Part shown: positions 11,607 to 24,265 of the stretch, piece by piece
Position numbering within the stretch: the stretch's first letter is position 1
Layout of the letters: every line of letters begins with the position of its first letter
From: Alitta virens
Taxonomy: Eukaryota > Annelida > Polychaeta > Phyllodocida > Nereididae
NCBI GenBank assembly: GCA_932294295.1
Contig: OW028576.1
Span: 21,149,227 to 21,213,226 of the forward strand
Direction of reading: 5' to 3'
Length of the DNA: 64,000 bases
Notes under the pieces: generated by a model
Database searches by the model: none
Seen by the model: only the letters and a program-made list of their open reading frames with translations
What the model was told of the DNA's origin: nothing
Position numbers and translations under genes: made by a program

Positions 11607-14600
11607 AATGTTGACGGCTTAATGTTGACGGCAAATGTTGACGGCTTAATGTTGACGGCTTAATGTTGACGGCTAAATGTTGACGGCTTAATGTTGACGG
11701 CTTAATGTTGACGGCTTAATGTTGTGGTCAGCTTAATGTTGACGGCTTAATGTTGATGGCTAAATGTTGACGGCTTAATGTTGACGGCTTAATGTTGACG
11801 GCTTAATGTTGACGGCTTAATGTTGACGGCTTAATGTTGACGGCTTAATGTTGACGGCTTAATGTTGTGGTCAGCTTGTTGACGGCTTAATGTTGTGGTC
11901 ATCTTAATGTTGTGGTCAGCTTAATGTTGATGGCTTAATGTTGACGGCTTAATGTTGACGGCTTAATGTTGACGGCTGAATGTTGACGGCTTAATGTTGA
12001 CGGCCTAATGTTGACGGCTCAATGTTGTGGTCAGCTTAATGTTGATGGCTTTATGTTGACGGCTTAATGTTGACGGCTTAATGTTGTGGTCAGCTTAATG
12101 TTGACGGCATAATGTTGACGGCTTAATGTTGTGGTCAGCTTAATGTTGACGGCTTAATGTTGTGGTCAGCTTAATGTTGACGGCTTAATGTTGATGGCTA
12201 AATGTTGACGGCTTAATGTTGTGGTCAGCTTAATGTTGACGGCTTAATGTTGACGGCAAATGTTGACGGCTTAATGTTGACGGCAAATGTTGACGGCTTA
12301 ATGTTGACGGCTTAATGTTGACGGCTAAATGTTGACGGCTTAATGTTGACGGCTTAATGTTGACGGCTTAATGTTGTGGTCAGCTTAATGTTGTGGTCAG
12401 CTTAATGTTGACGGCTAAATGTTGACGGCTAAATGTTGACGGCTTAATGTTGACGGCTTAATGTTGACAGCTTAATGTTGTGGTCAGCTTGTTGACGGCT
12501 TAATGTTGACGGCTTAATGTTGTGGTCAGCTTAATGTTGACGGCTTAATGTTGACGGCTAAATGTTGACGGCTAAATGTTGACGGCTTAATGTTGACGGC
12601 TTAATGTTGACGGCTTAATGTTGACAGCTTAATGTTGTGGTCAGCTTGTTGACGGCTTAATATTGTGGTCAGCTTAATGTTGACGGCTTAATGTTGACGG
12701 CTTAATGTTGTGGTCAGCTTAATGTTGACGGCTTAATGTTGACGGCTTAATGTTGACGGCTTAATGTTGACGGCTAAATGTTGACGGCTTAATGTTGACG
12801 GCTTAATGTTGTGGTCAGCTTAATGTTGACGGCTTTATGTTGACGGCTTAATGTTGACGGCTTAATGTTGTGGTCAGCTTAATGTTGACGGCTTAATGTT
12901 GACGGCTTAATGTTGACGGCTTAATGTTGTGGTCAGCTTAATGTTGACGGCTTAATGTTGACGGCTAAATGTTGACGGCTTAATGTTGACGGCTTAATGT
13001 TGACGGCTTAATGTTGTGGTCAGCTTAATGTTGACGGCTTAATGTTGACGGCTTAATGTTGACGGCTTAATGTTGACGGCTTAATGTTGTGGTCAGCTTA
13101 ATGTTGACGGCTTAATGTTTACGGCAAATGTTGACGGCTTAATGTTGACGGCTTAATGTTGACAACTAAATGTTGACGGCTTAATGTTGACGGCTTAATG
13201 TTGACGGCTTAATGTTGTGGTCAGCTTAATGTTGACGGCTTAATGCTGACGGCTATATGTTGACGGCTAAATGTTGACGGCTTAATGTTGACGGCTTAAT
13301 GTTGACGGCTTAATGTTGTGGTCAGCTTGTTGATGGCTTAATGTTGTGGTCAGCTTAATGTTGACGGCTTAATGTTGACGGCTTAATGTTGACGGCTTAA
13401 TGTTGACGGCTAAATGTTGACGGCTTAATGTTGACGGCTCAATGTTGTGGTCAGCTTAATGTTGACGGCTTTATGTTGACGGCTTAATGTTGACGGCTTA
13501 ATGTTGTGGTCTGCTTAATGTTGACGGCTTAATGTTGAAGGCTTAATGTTGACGGCTTAATGTTGAAGGCTTAATGTTGACGGCTTAATGTTGACGGCTT
13601 AATGTTGACGGCTTAATGTTGACGGCTTAATGTTGACGGCTTAATGTTGACGGCTTAATGTTGTGGTCAGCTTAATGTTGACGGCTTAATGTTGACGGCT
13701 AAATGTTGACGGCTTAATGTTGACGGCTAAATGTTGACGGCTTAATGTTGACGGCTTAATGTTGTGGTCAGCTTAATGTTGACAGCTTTATGTTGACGGC
13801 TTAATGTTGACGGCTTAATGTTGTGGTCAGCTTAATGTTGACGGCTTAATGTTGACGGCTTAATGTTGACGGCTTAATGTTGTGGTCAGCTTAATGTTGA
13901 CGGCTTTATGTTGACGGCTTAATGTTGACGGCTTAATGTTGTGGTCAGCTTAATGTTGACGGCTTAATGTTGACGGCTTAATGTTGTGGTCAGCTTAATG
14001 TTGACGGCTAAATGTTGACGGCAAATGTTGACGGTTTAATGTTGACGGCATAATGTTGACGGCTTAATGTTGACAGCTTAATGTTGACGGCATAATGTTG
14101 ACGGCTAAATGTTGACGGCTTAATGTTGTGGTCAGCTTAATGTTGACGGCTTAATGTTGACGGCAAATGTTGACGGCTTAATGTTGACGGCTTAATGTTG
14201 ACGGCTAAATGTTGACGGCTTAATGTTGACGGCTTAATGTTGACGGCTTAATGTTGTGGTCAGCTTAATGTTGACGGCTTAATGTTGATGGCTAAATGTT
14301 GACGGCTTAATGTTGACGGCTTAATGTTGACGGCTTAATGTTGACGGCTTAATGTTGACGGCTTAATGTTGACGGCTTAATGTTGACGGCTTAATGTTGT
14401 GGTCAGCTTGTTGACGGCTTAATGTTGTGGTCATCTTAATGTTGTGGTCAGCTTAATGTTGATGGCTTAATGTTGACGGCTTAATGTTGACGGCTTAATG
14501 TTGACGGCTGAATGTTGACGGCTTAATGTTGACGGCCTAATGTTGACGGCTCAATGTTGTGGTCAGCTTAATGTTGATGGCTTTATGTTGACGGCTTAAT

Positions 14601-17385
14601 GTTGACGGCTTAATGTTGTGGTCAGCTTAATGTTGACGGCATAATGTTGACGGCTTAATGTTGTGGTCAGCTTAATGTTGACGGCTTAATGTTGTGGTCA
14701 GCTTAATGTTGACGGCTTAATGTTGATGGCTAAATGTTGACGGCTTAATGTTGTGGTCAGCTTAATGTTGACGGCTTAATGTTGACGGCAAATGTTGACG
14801 GCTTAATGTTGACGGCAAATGTTGACGGCTTAATGTTGACGGCTTAATGTTGACGGCTAAATGTTGACGGCTTAATGTTGACGGCTTAATGTTGACGGCT
14901 TAATGTTGTGGTCAGCTTAATGTTGTGGTCAGCTTAATGTTGACGGCTAAATGTTGACGGCTAAATGTTGACGGCTTAATGTTGACGGCTTAATGTTGAC
15001 AGCTTAATGTTGTGGTCAGCTTGTTGACGGCTTAATGTTGACGGCTTAATGTTGTGGTCAGCTTAATGTTGACGGCTTAATGTTGACGGCTAAATGTTGA
15101 CGGCTAAATGTTGACGGCTTAATGTTGACGGCTTAATGTTGACGGCTTAATGTTGACAGCTTAATGTTGTGGTCAGCTTGTTGACGGCTTAATATTGTGG
15201 TCAGCTTAATGTTGACGGCTTAATGTTGACGGCTTAATGTTGTGGTCAGCTTAATGTTGACGGCTTAATGTTGACGGCTTAATGTTGACGGCTTAATGTT
15301 GACGGCTAAATGTTGACGGCTTAATGTTGACGGCTTAATGTTGTGGTCAGCTTAATGTTGACGGCTTTATGTTGACGGCTTAATGTTGACGGCTTAATGT
15401 TGTGGTCAGCTTAATGTTGACGGCTTAATGTTGACGGCTTAATGTTGACGGCTTAATGTTGTGGTCAGCTTAATGTTGACGGCTTAATGTTGACGGCTAA
15501 ATGTTGACGGCTTAATGTTGACGGCTTAATATTGACGGCTTAATGTTGTGGTCAGCTTAATGTTGACGGCTTAATGTTGACGGCTTAATGTTGACGGCTT
15601 AATGTTGACGGCTTAATGTTGTGGTCAGCTTAATGTTGACGGCTTAATGTTTACGGCAAATGTTGACGGCTTAATGTTGACGGCTTAATGTTGACAACTA
15701 AATGTTGACGGCTTAATGTTGACGGCTTAATGTTGACGGCTTAATGTTGTGGTCAGCTTAATGTTGACGGCTTAATGCTGACGGCTATATGTTGACGGCT
15801 AAATGTTGACGGCTTAATGTTGACGGCTTAATGTTGACGGCTTAATGTTGTGGTCAGCTTGTTGACGGCTTAATGTTGTGGTCAGCTTAATGTTGACGGC
15901 TTAATGTTGACGGCTTAATGTTGACGGCTTAATGTTGACGGCTAAATGTTGACGGCTTAATGTTGACGGCTCAATGTTGTGGTCAGCTTAATGTTGACGG
16001 CTTTATGTTGACGGCTTAATGTTGACGGCTTAATGTTGTGGTCTGCTTAATGTTGACGGCTTAATGTTGACGGCTTAATGTTGACGGCTTAATGTTGTGG
16101 TCAGCTTAATGTTGACGGCTTAATGTTGACGGCTTAATGTTGACGGCTTAATGTTGACGGCTTAATGTTGACGGCTAAATGTTGACGGCTTAATGTTGAC
16201 GGCTTAATGTTGTGGTCTGCTTAATGTTGACGGCTTTATGTTGACGGCTTAATGTTGACGGCTTAATGTTGTGGTCAGCTTAATGTTGACGGCTTAATGT
16301 TGACGGCTTAATGTTGACGGCTTAATGTTGTGGTCAGCTTAATGTTGACGGCTTAATGTTGACGGCAAATGTTGACGGCTTAATGTTGACGGCTTAATGT
16401 TGACGGCTAAATGTTGACGGCTTAATGTTGACGGCTTAATGTTGACGGCTTAATGTTGTGGTCAACTTAATGTTGACGCCTTAATGTTGACGGCTTAATG
16501 TTGACGGCTTAATGTTGTGGTCAGCTTAATGTTGATGGCTTAATGTTGACGGCTTAATGTTGACGGCTTAATGTTGACGGCTTAATGTTGTGGACGGGCT
16601 AATGTTGTGGTCAGCTTAATGTTGTGGACGGGCTAATGTTGTGGTCAGCTTAATGTTGACGGCTTAATGTTGACGGCTTAATGTTGTGGTCAGCTTAATG
16701 TTGACGGCTTAATGTTGACGGCTTAATGTTGTGGTCAGCTTAATGTTGACGGCTAAATGTTGACGGCAAATGTTGACGGTTTAATGTTGACGGCATAATG
16801 TTGACGGCTTAATGTTGACGGCTTAATGTTGACGGCATAATGTTGACGGCTAAATGTTGACGGCTTAATGTTGTGGTCAGCTTAATGTTGACGGCTTAAT
16901 GTTGACGGCAAATGTTGACGGCTTAATGTTGACGGCAAATGTTGACGGCTTAATGTTGACGGCTTAATGTTGACGGCTAAATGTTGACGGCTTAATGTTG
17001 ACGGCTTAATGTTGACGGCTTAATGTTGTGGTCAGCTTAATGTTGTGGTCAGCTTAATGTTGACGGCTAAATGTTGACGGCTATATGTTGACGGCTTAAT
17101 GTTGACGGCTTAATTTTGACGGCTTAATGTTGACGGCTTAATGTTGACGGCTTAATGTTGACGGCTATATGTTGACGGCTTAATGTTGACGGCTTAATTT
17201 TGACGGCTTAATGTTGACGGCTTAATGTTGTGGTCAGCTTAATGTTGACGGCTTTATGTTGACGGCTTAATGTTGACGGCTTAATGTTGTGGTCAGCTTA
17301 ATGTTGACGGCTTAATGTTGACGGCTTAATGTTGACGGCTTAATGTTGTGGTCAGCTTAATGTTGACGGCTAAATGTTGACGGCA
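11607..17385 (+). repeat. 5,779-bp tandem duplication, copy 2
   Basis: Second copy of the 5,779-bp unit. Substitutions relative to copy 1 are few in the stretches compared. They include GATGG near 13333 where copy 1 has GACGG, and a G-to-A change giving AATATTGACGG near 15530. It contains its own pair of the 2,532-bp repeats (GTCATC at 11900 and 14432, GACAAC at 13161 and 15693), which shows the 2,532-bp event came first. After about 17,396 the sequence departs from copy 1 and enters the GTCGAC block. Confidence 0.92.
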
Positions 17386-17945
17386 AATGTTGACGGTTTA
17401 ATGTTGATGGCATAATGTTGACGGCTTAATGTTGTGGTCAGCTTAATGTTGACGGCTTAATGTTGAAGGCAAATGTTGACGGCTTAATGTCGACGGCTTA
17501 ATGTTGACGGCTAAATGTTGACGGCTTAATGTTGACGGCTTAATGTTGACGGCTTAATGTTGTGGTCAGCTTAATGTTGACGGCTTAATGTTGATGGCTA
17601 AATGTTGACGGCTTAATGTTGACGGCTTAATGTTGACGGCTTAATGTTGACGGCTTAATGTTGACGGCTTAATGTTGACGGCTTAATGTTGACGGCTTAA
17701 TGTTGTGGTCAGCTTGTTGACGGCTTAATGTTGTGGTCAGCTTAATGTTGACGGCTTAATGTTGACGGCTTAATGTTGTGGTCAGCTTAATGTTTACGGC
17801 TAAATGTTGAAGGCTTAATGTTGACGGCTTAATGTTGACGGCTTAATGTTGACGGCTAAATGTTGACGGCTTAATGTTGTGGTCAGCTTAATGTTGACGG
17901 CTTCATGTTGACGGCAAATGTTGACGGCTTAATGTTGATGGCTTA
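17370..17945 (+). repeat. GTCGAC-containing block, copy 2
   Basis: Matches 4,640-5,233 at an offset of 12,725 bp (GATGGCATAATG) that becomes 12,669 bp (GTCGAC) and 12,683 bp (GTTTACGG). The 56-bp step is a loss of four monomers carrying GACAGC, CATAATG and CTAAATG, and the 14-bp step is one monomer. GTTTACGG is at 17792 and CTTCATG at about 17902. It is related at about 7.05-7.14 kb offset to the copy near 24.45 kb. Confidence 0.78.
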
Positions 17946-20890
17946 ATGTTGACGGCTTAATGTTGACGGCTTAATGTTGACGGCTTAATGTTGACGGCTT
18001 AATGTTGTGGTCAGCTTAATGTTGACGGCTTAATGTTGATGGCTAAATGTTGACGGCTTAATGTTGACGGCTTAATGTTGACGGCTTAATGTTGACGGCT
18101 TAATGTTGACGGCTTAATGTTGTGGTCAGCTTGTTGACGGCTTAATGTTGTGGTCAGCTTAATGTTGTGGTCAGCTTAATGTTGACGGCTTAATGTTGAC
18201 GGCTTAATGTTGACGGCTTAATGTTGACGGCTGAATGTTGACGGCTTAATGTTGACGGCTTAATGTTGACGGCTCAATGTTGTGGTCAGCTTAATGTTGA
18301 TGGCTTTATGTTGACGGCTTAATGTTGACGGCTTAATGTTGTGGTCAGCTTAATGTTGACGGCTTAATGTTGACGGCTTAATGTTGTGGTCAGCTTAATG
18401 TTGACGGCTTAATGTTGTGGTCAGCTTAATGTTGACGGCTTAATGTTGATGGCTAAATGTTGACGGCTTAATGTTGTGGTCAGCTTAATGTTGACGGCTT
18501 AATGTTGACGGCAAATGTTGACGGCTTAATGTTGACGGCAAATGTTGACGGCTTAATGTTGACGGCTTAATGTTGACGGCTAAATGTTGACGGCTTAATG
18601 TTGACGGCTTAATGTTGACGGCTTAATGTTGTGGTCAGCTTAATGTTGTGGTCAGCTTAATGTTGACGGCTAAATGTTGACGGCTAAATGTTGACGGCTT
18701 AATGTTGACGGCTTAATGTTGACAGCTTAATGTTGTGGTCAGCTTGTTGACGGCTTAATGTTGACGGCTTAATGTTGTGGTCAGCTTAATGTTGACGGCT
18801 TAATGTTGACGGCTAAATGTTGACGGCTAAATGTTGACGGTTTAATGTTGACGGCTTAATGTTGACGGCTTAATGTTGACAGCTTAATGTTGTGGTCAGC
18901 TTGTTGACGGCTTAATATTGTGGTCAGCTTAATGTTGACGGCTTAATGTTGACGGCTTAATGTTGTGGTCAGCTTAATGTTGACGGCTTAATGTTGACGG
19001 CTTAATGTTGACGGCTTAATGTTGACGGCTAAATGTTGACGGCTTAATGTTGACGGCTTAATGTTGTGGTCAGCTTAATGTTGACGGCTTTATGTTGACG
19101 GCTTAATGTTGACGGCTTAATGTTGTGGTCAGCTTAATGTTGACGGCTTAATGTTGACGGCTTAATGTTGACGGCTTAATGTTGTGGTCAGCTTAATGTT
19201 GACGGCTTAATGTTGACGGCTAAATGTTGACGGCTTAATGTTGACGGCTTAATGTTGACGGCTTAATGTTGTGGTCAGCTTAATGTTGACGGCTTAATGT
19301 TGACGGCTTAATGTTGACGGCTTAATGTTGTGGTCAGCTTAATGTTGACGGCTTAATGTTTACGGCAAATGTTGACGGCTTAATGTTGACGGCTTAATGT
19401 TGACAACTAAATGTTGACGGCTTAATGTTGACGGCTTAATGTTGACGGCTTAATGTTGTGGTCAGCTTAATGTTGACGGCTTAATGTTGACGGCTATATG
19501 TTGACGGCTAAATGTTGACGGCTTAATGTTGATGGCTTAATGTTGACGGCTTAATGTTGTGGTCAGCTTGTTGACGGCTTAATGTTGTGGTCAGCTTAAT
19601 GTTGACGGCTTAATGTTGACGGCTTAATGTTGACGGCTTAATGTTGACGGCTAAATGTTGACGGCTTAATGTTGACGGCTCAATGTTGTGGTCAGCTTAA
19701 TGTTGACGGCTTTATGTTGACGGCTTAATGTTGACGGCTTAATGTTGTGGTCTGCTTAATGTTGACGGCTTAATGTTGACGGCTTAATGTTGTGGTCAGC
19801 TTAATGTTGACGGCTTAATGTTGACGGCTTAATGTTGACGGCTTAATGTTGACGGCTTAATGTTGACGGCTAAATGTTGACGGCTTAATGTTGACGGCTT
19901 AATGTTGTGGTCTGCTTAATGTTGACGGCTTTATGTTGACGGCTTAATGTTGACGGCTTAATGTTGTGGTCAGCTTAATGTTGACGGCTTAATGTTGACG
20001 GCTTAATGTTGACGGCTTAATGTTGTGGTCAGCTTAATGTTGACGGCTTAATGTTGACGGCAAATGTTGACGGCTTAATGTTGACGGCTTAATGTTGACG
20101 GCTAAATGTTGACGGCTTAATGTTGACGGCTTAATGTTGACGGCTTAATGTTGTGGTCAACTTAATGTTGACGCCTTAATGTTGACGGCTTAATGTTGAC
20201 GGCTTAATGTTGTGGTCAGCTTAATGTTGATGGCTTAATGTTGACGGCTTAATGTTGACGGCTTAATGTTGTGGACGGGCTAATGTTGTGGTCAGCTTAA
20301 TGTTGTGGACGGGCTAATGTTGTGGTCAGCTTAATGTTGACGGCTTAATGTTGACGGCTTAATGTTGTGGTCAGCTTAATGTTGACGGCTTAATGTTGAC
20401 GGCTTAATGTTGTGGTCAGCTTAATGTTGACGGCTAAATGTTGACGGCAAATGTTGACGGTTTAATGTTGACGGCATAATGTTGACGGCTTAATGTTGAC
20501 GGCTTAATGTTGACGGCATAATGTTGACGGCTAAATGTTGACGGCTTAATGTTGTGGTCAGCTTAATGTTGACGGCTTAATGTTGACGGCAAATGTTGAC
20601 GGCTTAATGTTGACGGCAAATGTTGACGGCTTAATGTTGACGGCTTAATGTTGACGGCTAAATGTTGACGGCTTAATGTTGACGGCTTAATGTTGACGGC
20701 TTAATGTTGTGGTCAGCTTAATGTTGTGGTCAGCTTAATGTTGACGGCTAAATGTTGACGGCTAAATGTTGACGGCTTAATGTTGACGGCTTAATGTTGA
20801 CAGCTTAATGTTGTGGTCAGCTTGTTGACGGCTTAATGTTGTGGTCAGCTTAATGTTGACGGCTTAATGTTGACGGCTAAATGTTGACGG
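17945..20890 (+). repeat. Array segment related to 25.0-27.2 kb
   Basis: This stretch resembles the region about 6.8 kb to its right: AATATTG 18915 and 25708, GACAAC 19402 and 26195 (both 6,793 bp), and GACGCC 20170 and 26977 (6,807 bp). It also resembles the 5,779-bp unit to its left (AATATTG 15192 to 18915 is 3,723 bp; GACAAC 15693 to 19402 is 3,709 bp). It holds marker 1 and marker 2. It links the left duplications with the 3.04-kb doublet, showing that all derive from a common higher-order template. Confidence 0.65.
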
Positions 20891-22370
20891 CTTAATGTTG
20901 ACGGCTTAATGTTGACGGCTTAATGTTGTGGTCAGCTTAATGTTGACGGCTTAATGTTGACGGCTTAATGTTGACGGCTTAATGTTGACGGCTAAATGTT
21001 GACGGCTTAATGTTGACGGCTTAATGTTGTGGTCAGCTTAATGTTGACGGCTTTATGTTGACGGCTTAATGTTGACGGCTTAATGTTGTGGTCAGCTTAA
21101 TGTTGACGGCTTAATGTTGACGGCTTAATGTTGACGGCTTAATGTTGTGGTCAGCTTAATGTTGACGGCTTAATGTTGACGGCTAAATGTTGACGGCTTA
21201 ATGTTGACGGCTTAATGTTGACGGCTTAATGTTGTGGTCAGCTTAATGTTGACGGCTTAATGTTGACGGCTTAATGTTGACGGCTTAATGTTGACGGCTT
21301 AATGTTGTGGTCAGCTTAATGTTGACGGCTTAATGTTGACGGCAAATGTTGACGGCTTAATGTTGACGGCTTAATGTTGACAACTAAATGTTGACGGCTT
21401 AATGTTGACGGCTTAATGTTGACGGCTTAATGTTGTGGTCAGCTTAATGTTGACGGCTTAATGTTGACGGCTAAATGTTGACGGCTAAATGTTGACGGCT
21501 TAATGTTGACGGTTTAATGTTGTGGTCAGCTTGTTGACGGCTTAATGTTGTGGTCAGCTTAATGTTGACAGCTTAATGTTGACGGCTTAATGTTGACGGC
21601 TTAATGTTGACGGCTAAATGTTGACGGCTTAATGTTGACGGCTTAATGTTGACGGCTCAATGTTGTGGTCAGCTTAATGTTGACGGCTTTATGTTGACGG
21701 CTTAATGTTGACGGCTTAATGTTGTGGTCTGCTTAATGTTGACGGCTTAATGTTGACGGCTTAATGTTGACGGCTTAATGTTGTGGTCAGCTTAATGTTG
21801 ACGGCTTAATGTTGACGGCTTAATGTTGACGGCTTAATGTTGACGGCTCAATGTTGACGGCAAATCTTGACGGTTTAATGTTGACGGCTTAATGTTGACG
21901 GCTTAATGTTGACGGCTTAATGTTGACGGCATAATGTTGACGGCTAAATGTTGACGGCTTAATGTTGTGGTCAGCTTAATGTTGACGGCTTAATGTTGAC
22001 GGCAAATGTTGACGGCTTAATGTTGACGGCAAATGTTGACGGCTTAATGTTGACGGCTTAATGTTGACGGCTAAATGTTGACGGCTTAATGTTGATGGCT
22101 TAATGTTGACGGCTTAATGTTGTGGTCAGCTTAATGTTGTGGTCAGCTTAATGTTGACGGCTAAATGTTGACGGCTAAATGTTGACGGCTTAATGTTGAC
22201 GGCTTAATGTTGACAGCTTAATGTTGTGGTCAGCTTGTTGACGGCTTAATGTTGTGGTCAGCTTAATGTTGACGGCTTAATGTTGACGGCTAAATGTTGA
22301 CGGCTTAATGTTGACGGCTTAATGTTAACAGCTTAATGTTGTGGTCAGCTTGTTGACGGCTTAATGTTGT
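20890..22370 (+). repeat. 1.47-kb-offset repeat, first copy
   Basis: Markers repeat at 1,486 bp (CTTTATG 21051, 22537) and then at 1,472 bp (GACAAC 21379, 22851; GACAGC 21567, 23039; TCTGC 17-mer near 21721, 23193; AATCTTG 21863, 23335). The 14-bp step is one monomer. Matching covers about the first 1.0 kb and ends near 21.9 and 23.37 kb. The second copy is therefore partial, or was cut by the next rearrangement. Confidence 0.72.
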
Positions 22371-23370
22371 GGTCAGCTTAATGTTGACGGCTTAATGTTG
22401 ACGGCTTAATGTTGTGGTCAGCTTAATGTTGACGGCTTAATGTTGACGGCTTAATGTTGACGGCTTAATGTTGACGGCTAAATGTTGACGGCTTAATGTT
22501 GACGGCTTAATGTTGTGGTCAGCTTAATGTTGACGGCTTTATGTTGACGGCTTAATGTTGACGGCTTAATGTTGTGGTCAGCTTAATGTTGACGGCTTAA
22601 TGTTGACGGCTTAATGTTGACGGCTTAATGTTGTGGTCAGCTTAATGTTGACGGCTTAATGTTGACGGCTAAATGTTGACGGCTTAATGTTGACGGCTTA
22701 ATGTTGACGGCTTAATGTTGTGGTCAGCTTAATGTTGACGGCTTAATGTTGACGGCTTAATGTTGACGGCTTAATGTTGTGGTCAGCTTAATGTTGACGG
22801 CTTAATGTTGACGGCAAATGTTGACGGCTTAATGTTGACGGCTTAATGTTGACAACTAAATGTTGACGGCTTAATGTTGACGGCTTAATGTTGACGGCTT
22901 AATGTTGTGGTCAGCTTAATGTTGACGGCTTAATGTTGACGGCTAAATGTTGGCGGCTAAATGTTGACGGCTTAATGTTGACGGTTTAATGTTGTGGTCA
23001 GCTTGTTGACGGCTTAATGTTGTGGTCAGCTTAATGTTGACAGCTTAATGTTGACGGCTTAATGTTGACGGCTTAATGTTGACGGCTAAATGTTGACGGC
23101 TTAATGTTAACGGCTTAATGTTGACGGCTCAATGTTGTGGTCAGCTTAATGTTGACGGCTTTATGTTGACGGCTTAATGTTGACGGCTTAATGTTGTGGT
23201 CTGCTTAATGTTGACGGCTTAATGTTGACGGCTTAATGTTGACGGCTTAATGTTGTGGTCAGCTTAATGTTGACGGCTTAATGTTGACGGCTTAATGTTG
23301 ACGGCTTAATGTTGACGGCTCAATGTTGACGGCAAATCTTGACGGTTTAATGTTGACGGCTTAATGTTGT
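22370..23370 (+). repeat. 1.47-kb-offset repeat, partial second copy
   Basis: Partial second copy of the preceding unit, carrying GACAAC (22851), GACAGC (23039), CTCAATG and AATCTTG (23335). It has a private TTGGCGG tail near 22953 and a private GTTAACGG near 23109. Its right end overlaps the start of the 0.52-kb repeat that follows. Confidence 0.68.
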
Positions 23371-24265
23371 GGTCAGCTTAATGTTGACGGCTTAATGTTG
23401 ACGGCAAATGTTGACGGCTTAATGTTGACGGCAAATGTTGACGGCTTAATGTTGACGGCTTAATGTTGACGGCTAAATGTTGACGGCTTAATGTTGACGG
23501 CTTAATGTTGACGGCTTAATGTTGTGGTCAGCTTAATGTTGTGGTCAGCTTAATGTTGACGGCTAAATGTTGACGGCTATATGTTGACGGCTTAATGTTG
23601 ACGGCTTAATTTTGACGGCTTAATGTTGACGGCTTAATGTTGACGGCTTAATGTTGACGGCTATATGTTGACGGCTTAATGTTGACGGCTTAATTTTGAC
23701 GGCTTAATGTTGACGGCTTAATGTTGTGGTCAGCTTAATGTTGACGGCTTTATGTTGACGGCTTAATGTTGACGGCTTAATGTTGTGGTCAGCTTAATGT
23801 TGACGGCTTAATGTTGACGGCTTAATGTTGACGGCTCAATGTTGACGGCAAATCTTGACGGTTTAATGTTGACGGCTTAATGTTGTGGTCAGCTTAATGT
23901 TGACGGCTTAATGTTGACGGCAAATGTTGACGGCTTAATGTTGACGGCAAATGTTGACGGCTTAATGTTGACGGCTTAATGTTGACGGCTAAATGTTGAC
24001 GGCTTAATGTTGACGGCTTAATGTTGACGGCTTAATGTTGTGGTCAGCTTAATGTTGACGGCTAAATGTTGACGGCTTAATGTTGACGGCTTAATGTTGA
24101 CGGCTTAATGTTGTGGTCAGCTTAATGTTGTGGTCAGCTTAATGTTGACGGCTAAATGTTGACGGCTATATGTTGACGGCTTAATGTTGACGGCTTAATT
24201 TTGACGGCTTAATGTTGACGGCTTAATGTTGACGGCTTAATGTTGACGGCTATATGTTGACGGCT
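23320..24265 (+). repeat. 0.52-0.59-kb tandem repeat pair
   Basis: AATCTTG recurs at 23335 and 23851 (516 bp), while the two CTATATG units recur at 23577 and 24166, and at 23661 and 24250 (589 bp). The 73-bp increase is one 17-mer plus four 14-mers inserted in the second copy near 24.05-24.12 kb, between the first and second of two neighbouring 17-mers. This is a clear case of copies differing by a whole number of monomers. Confidence 0.78.

Noticed and set aside
20890..23370. A full 1,472-bp tandem doublet
   Set aside because: Matching holds for only about 1.0 kb of the 1.47-kb offset, so I call it a partial repeat.
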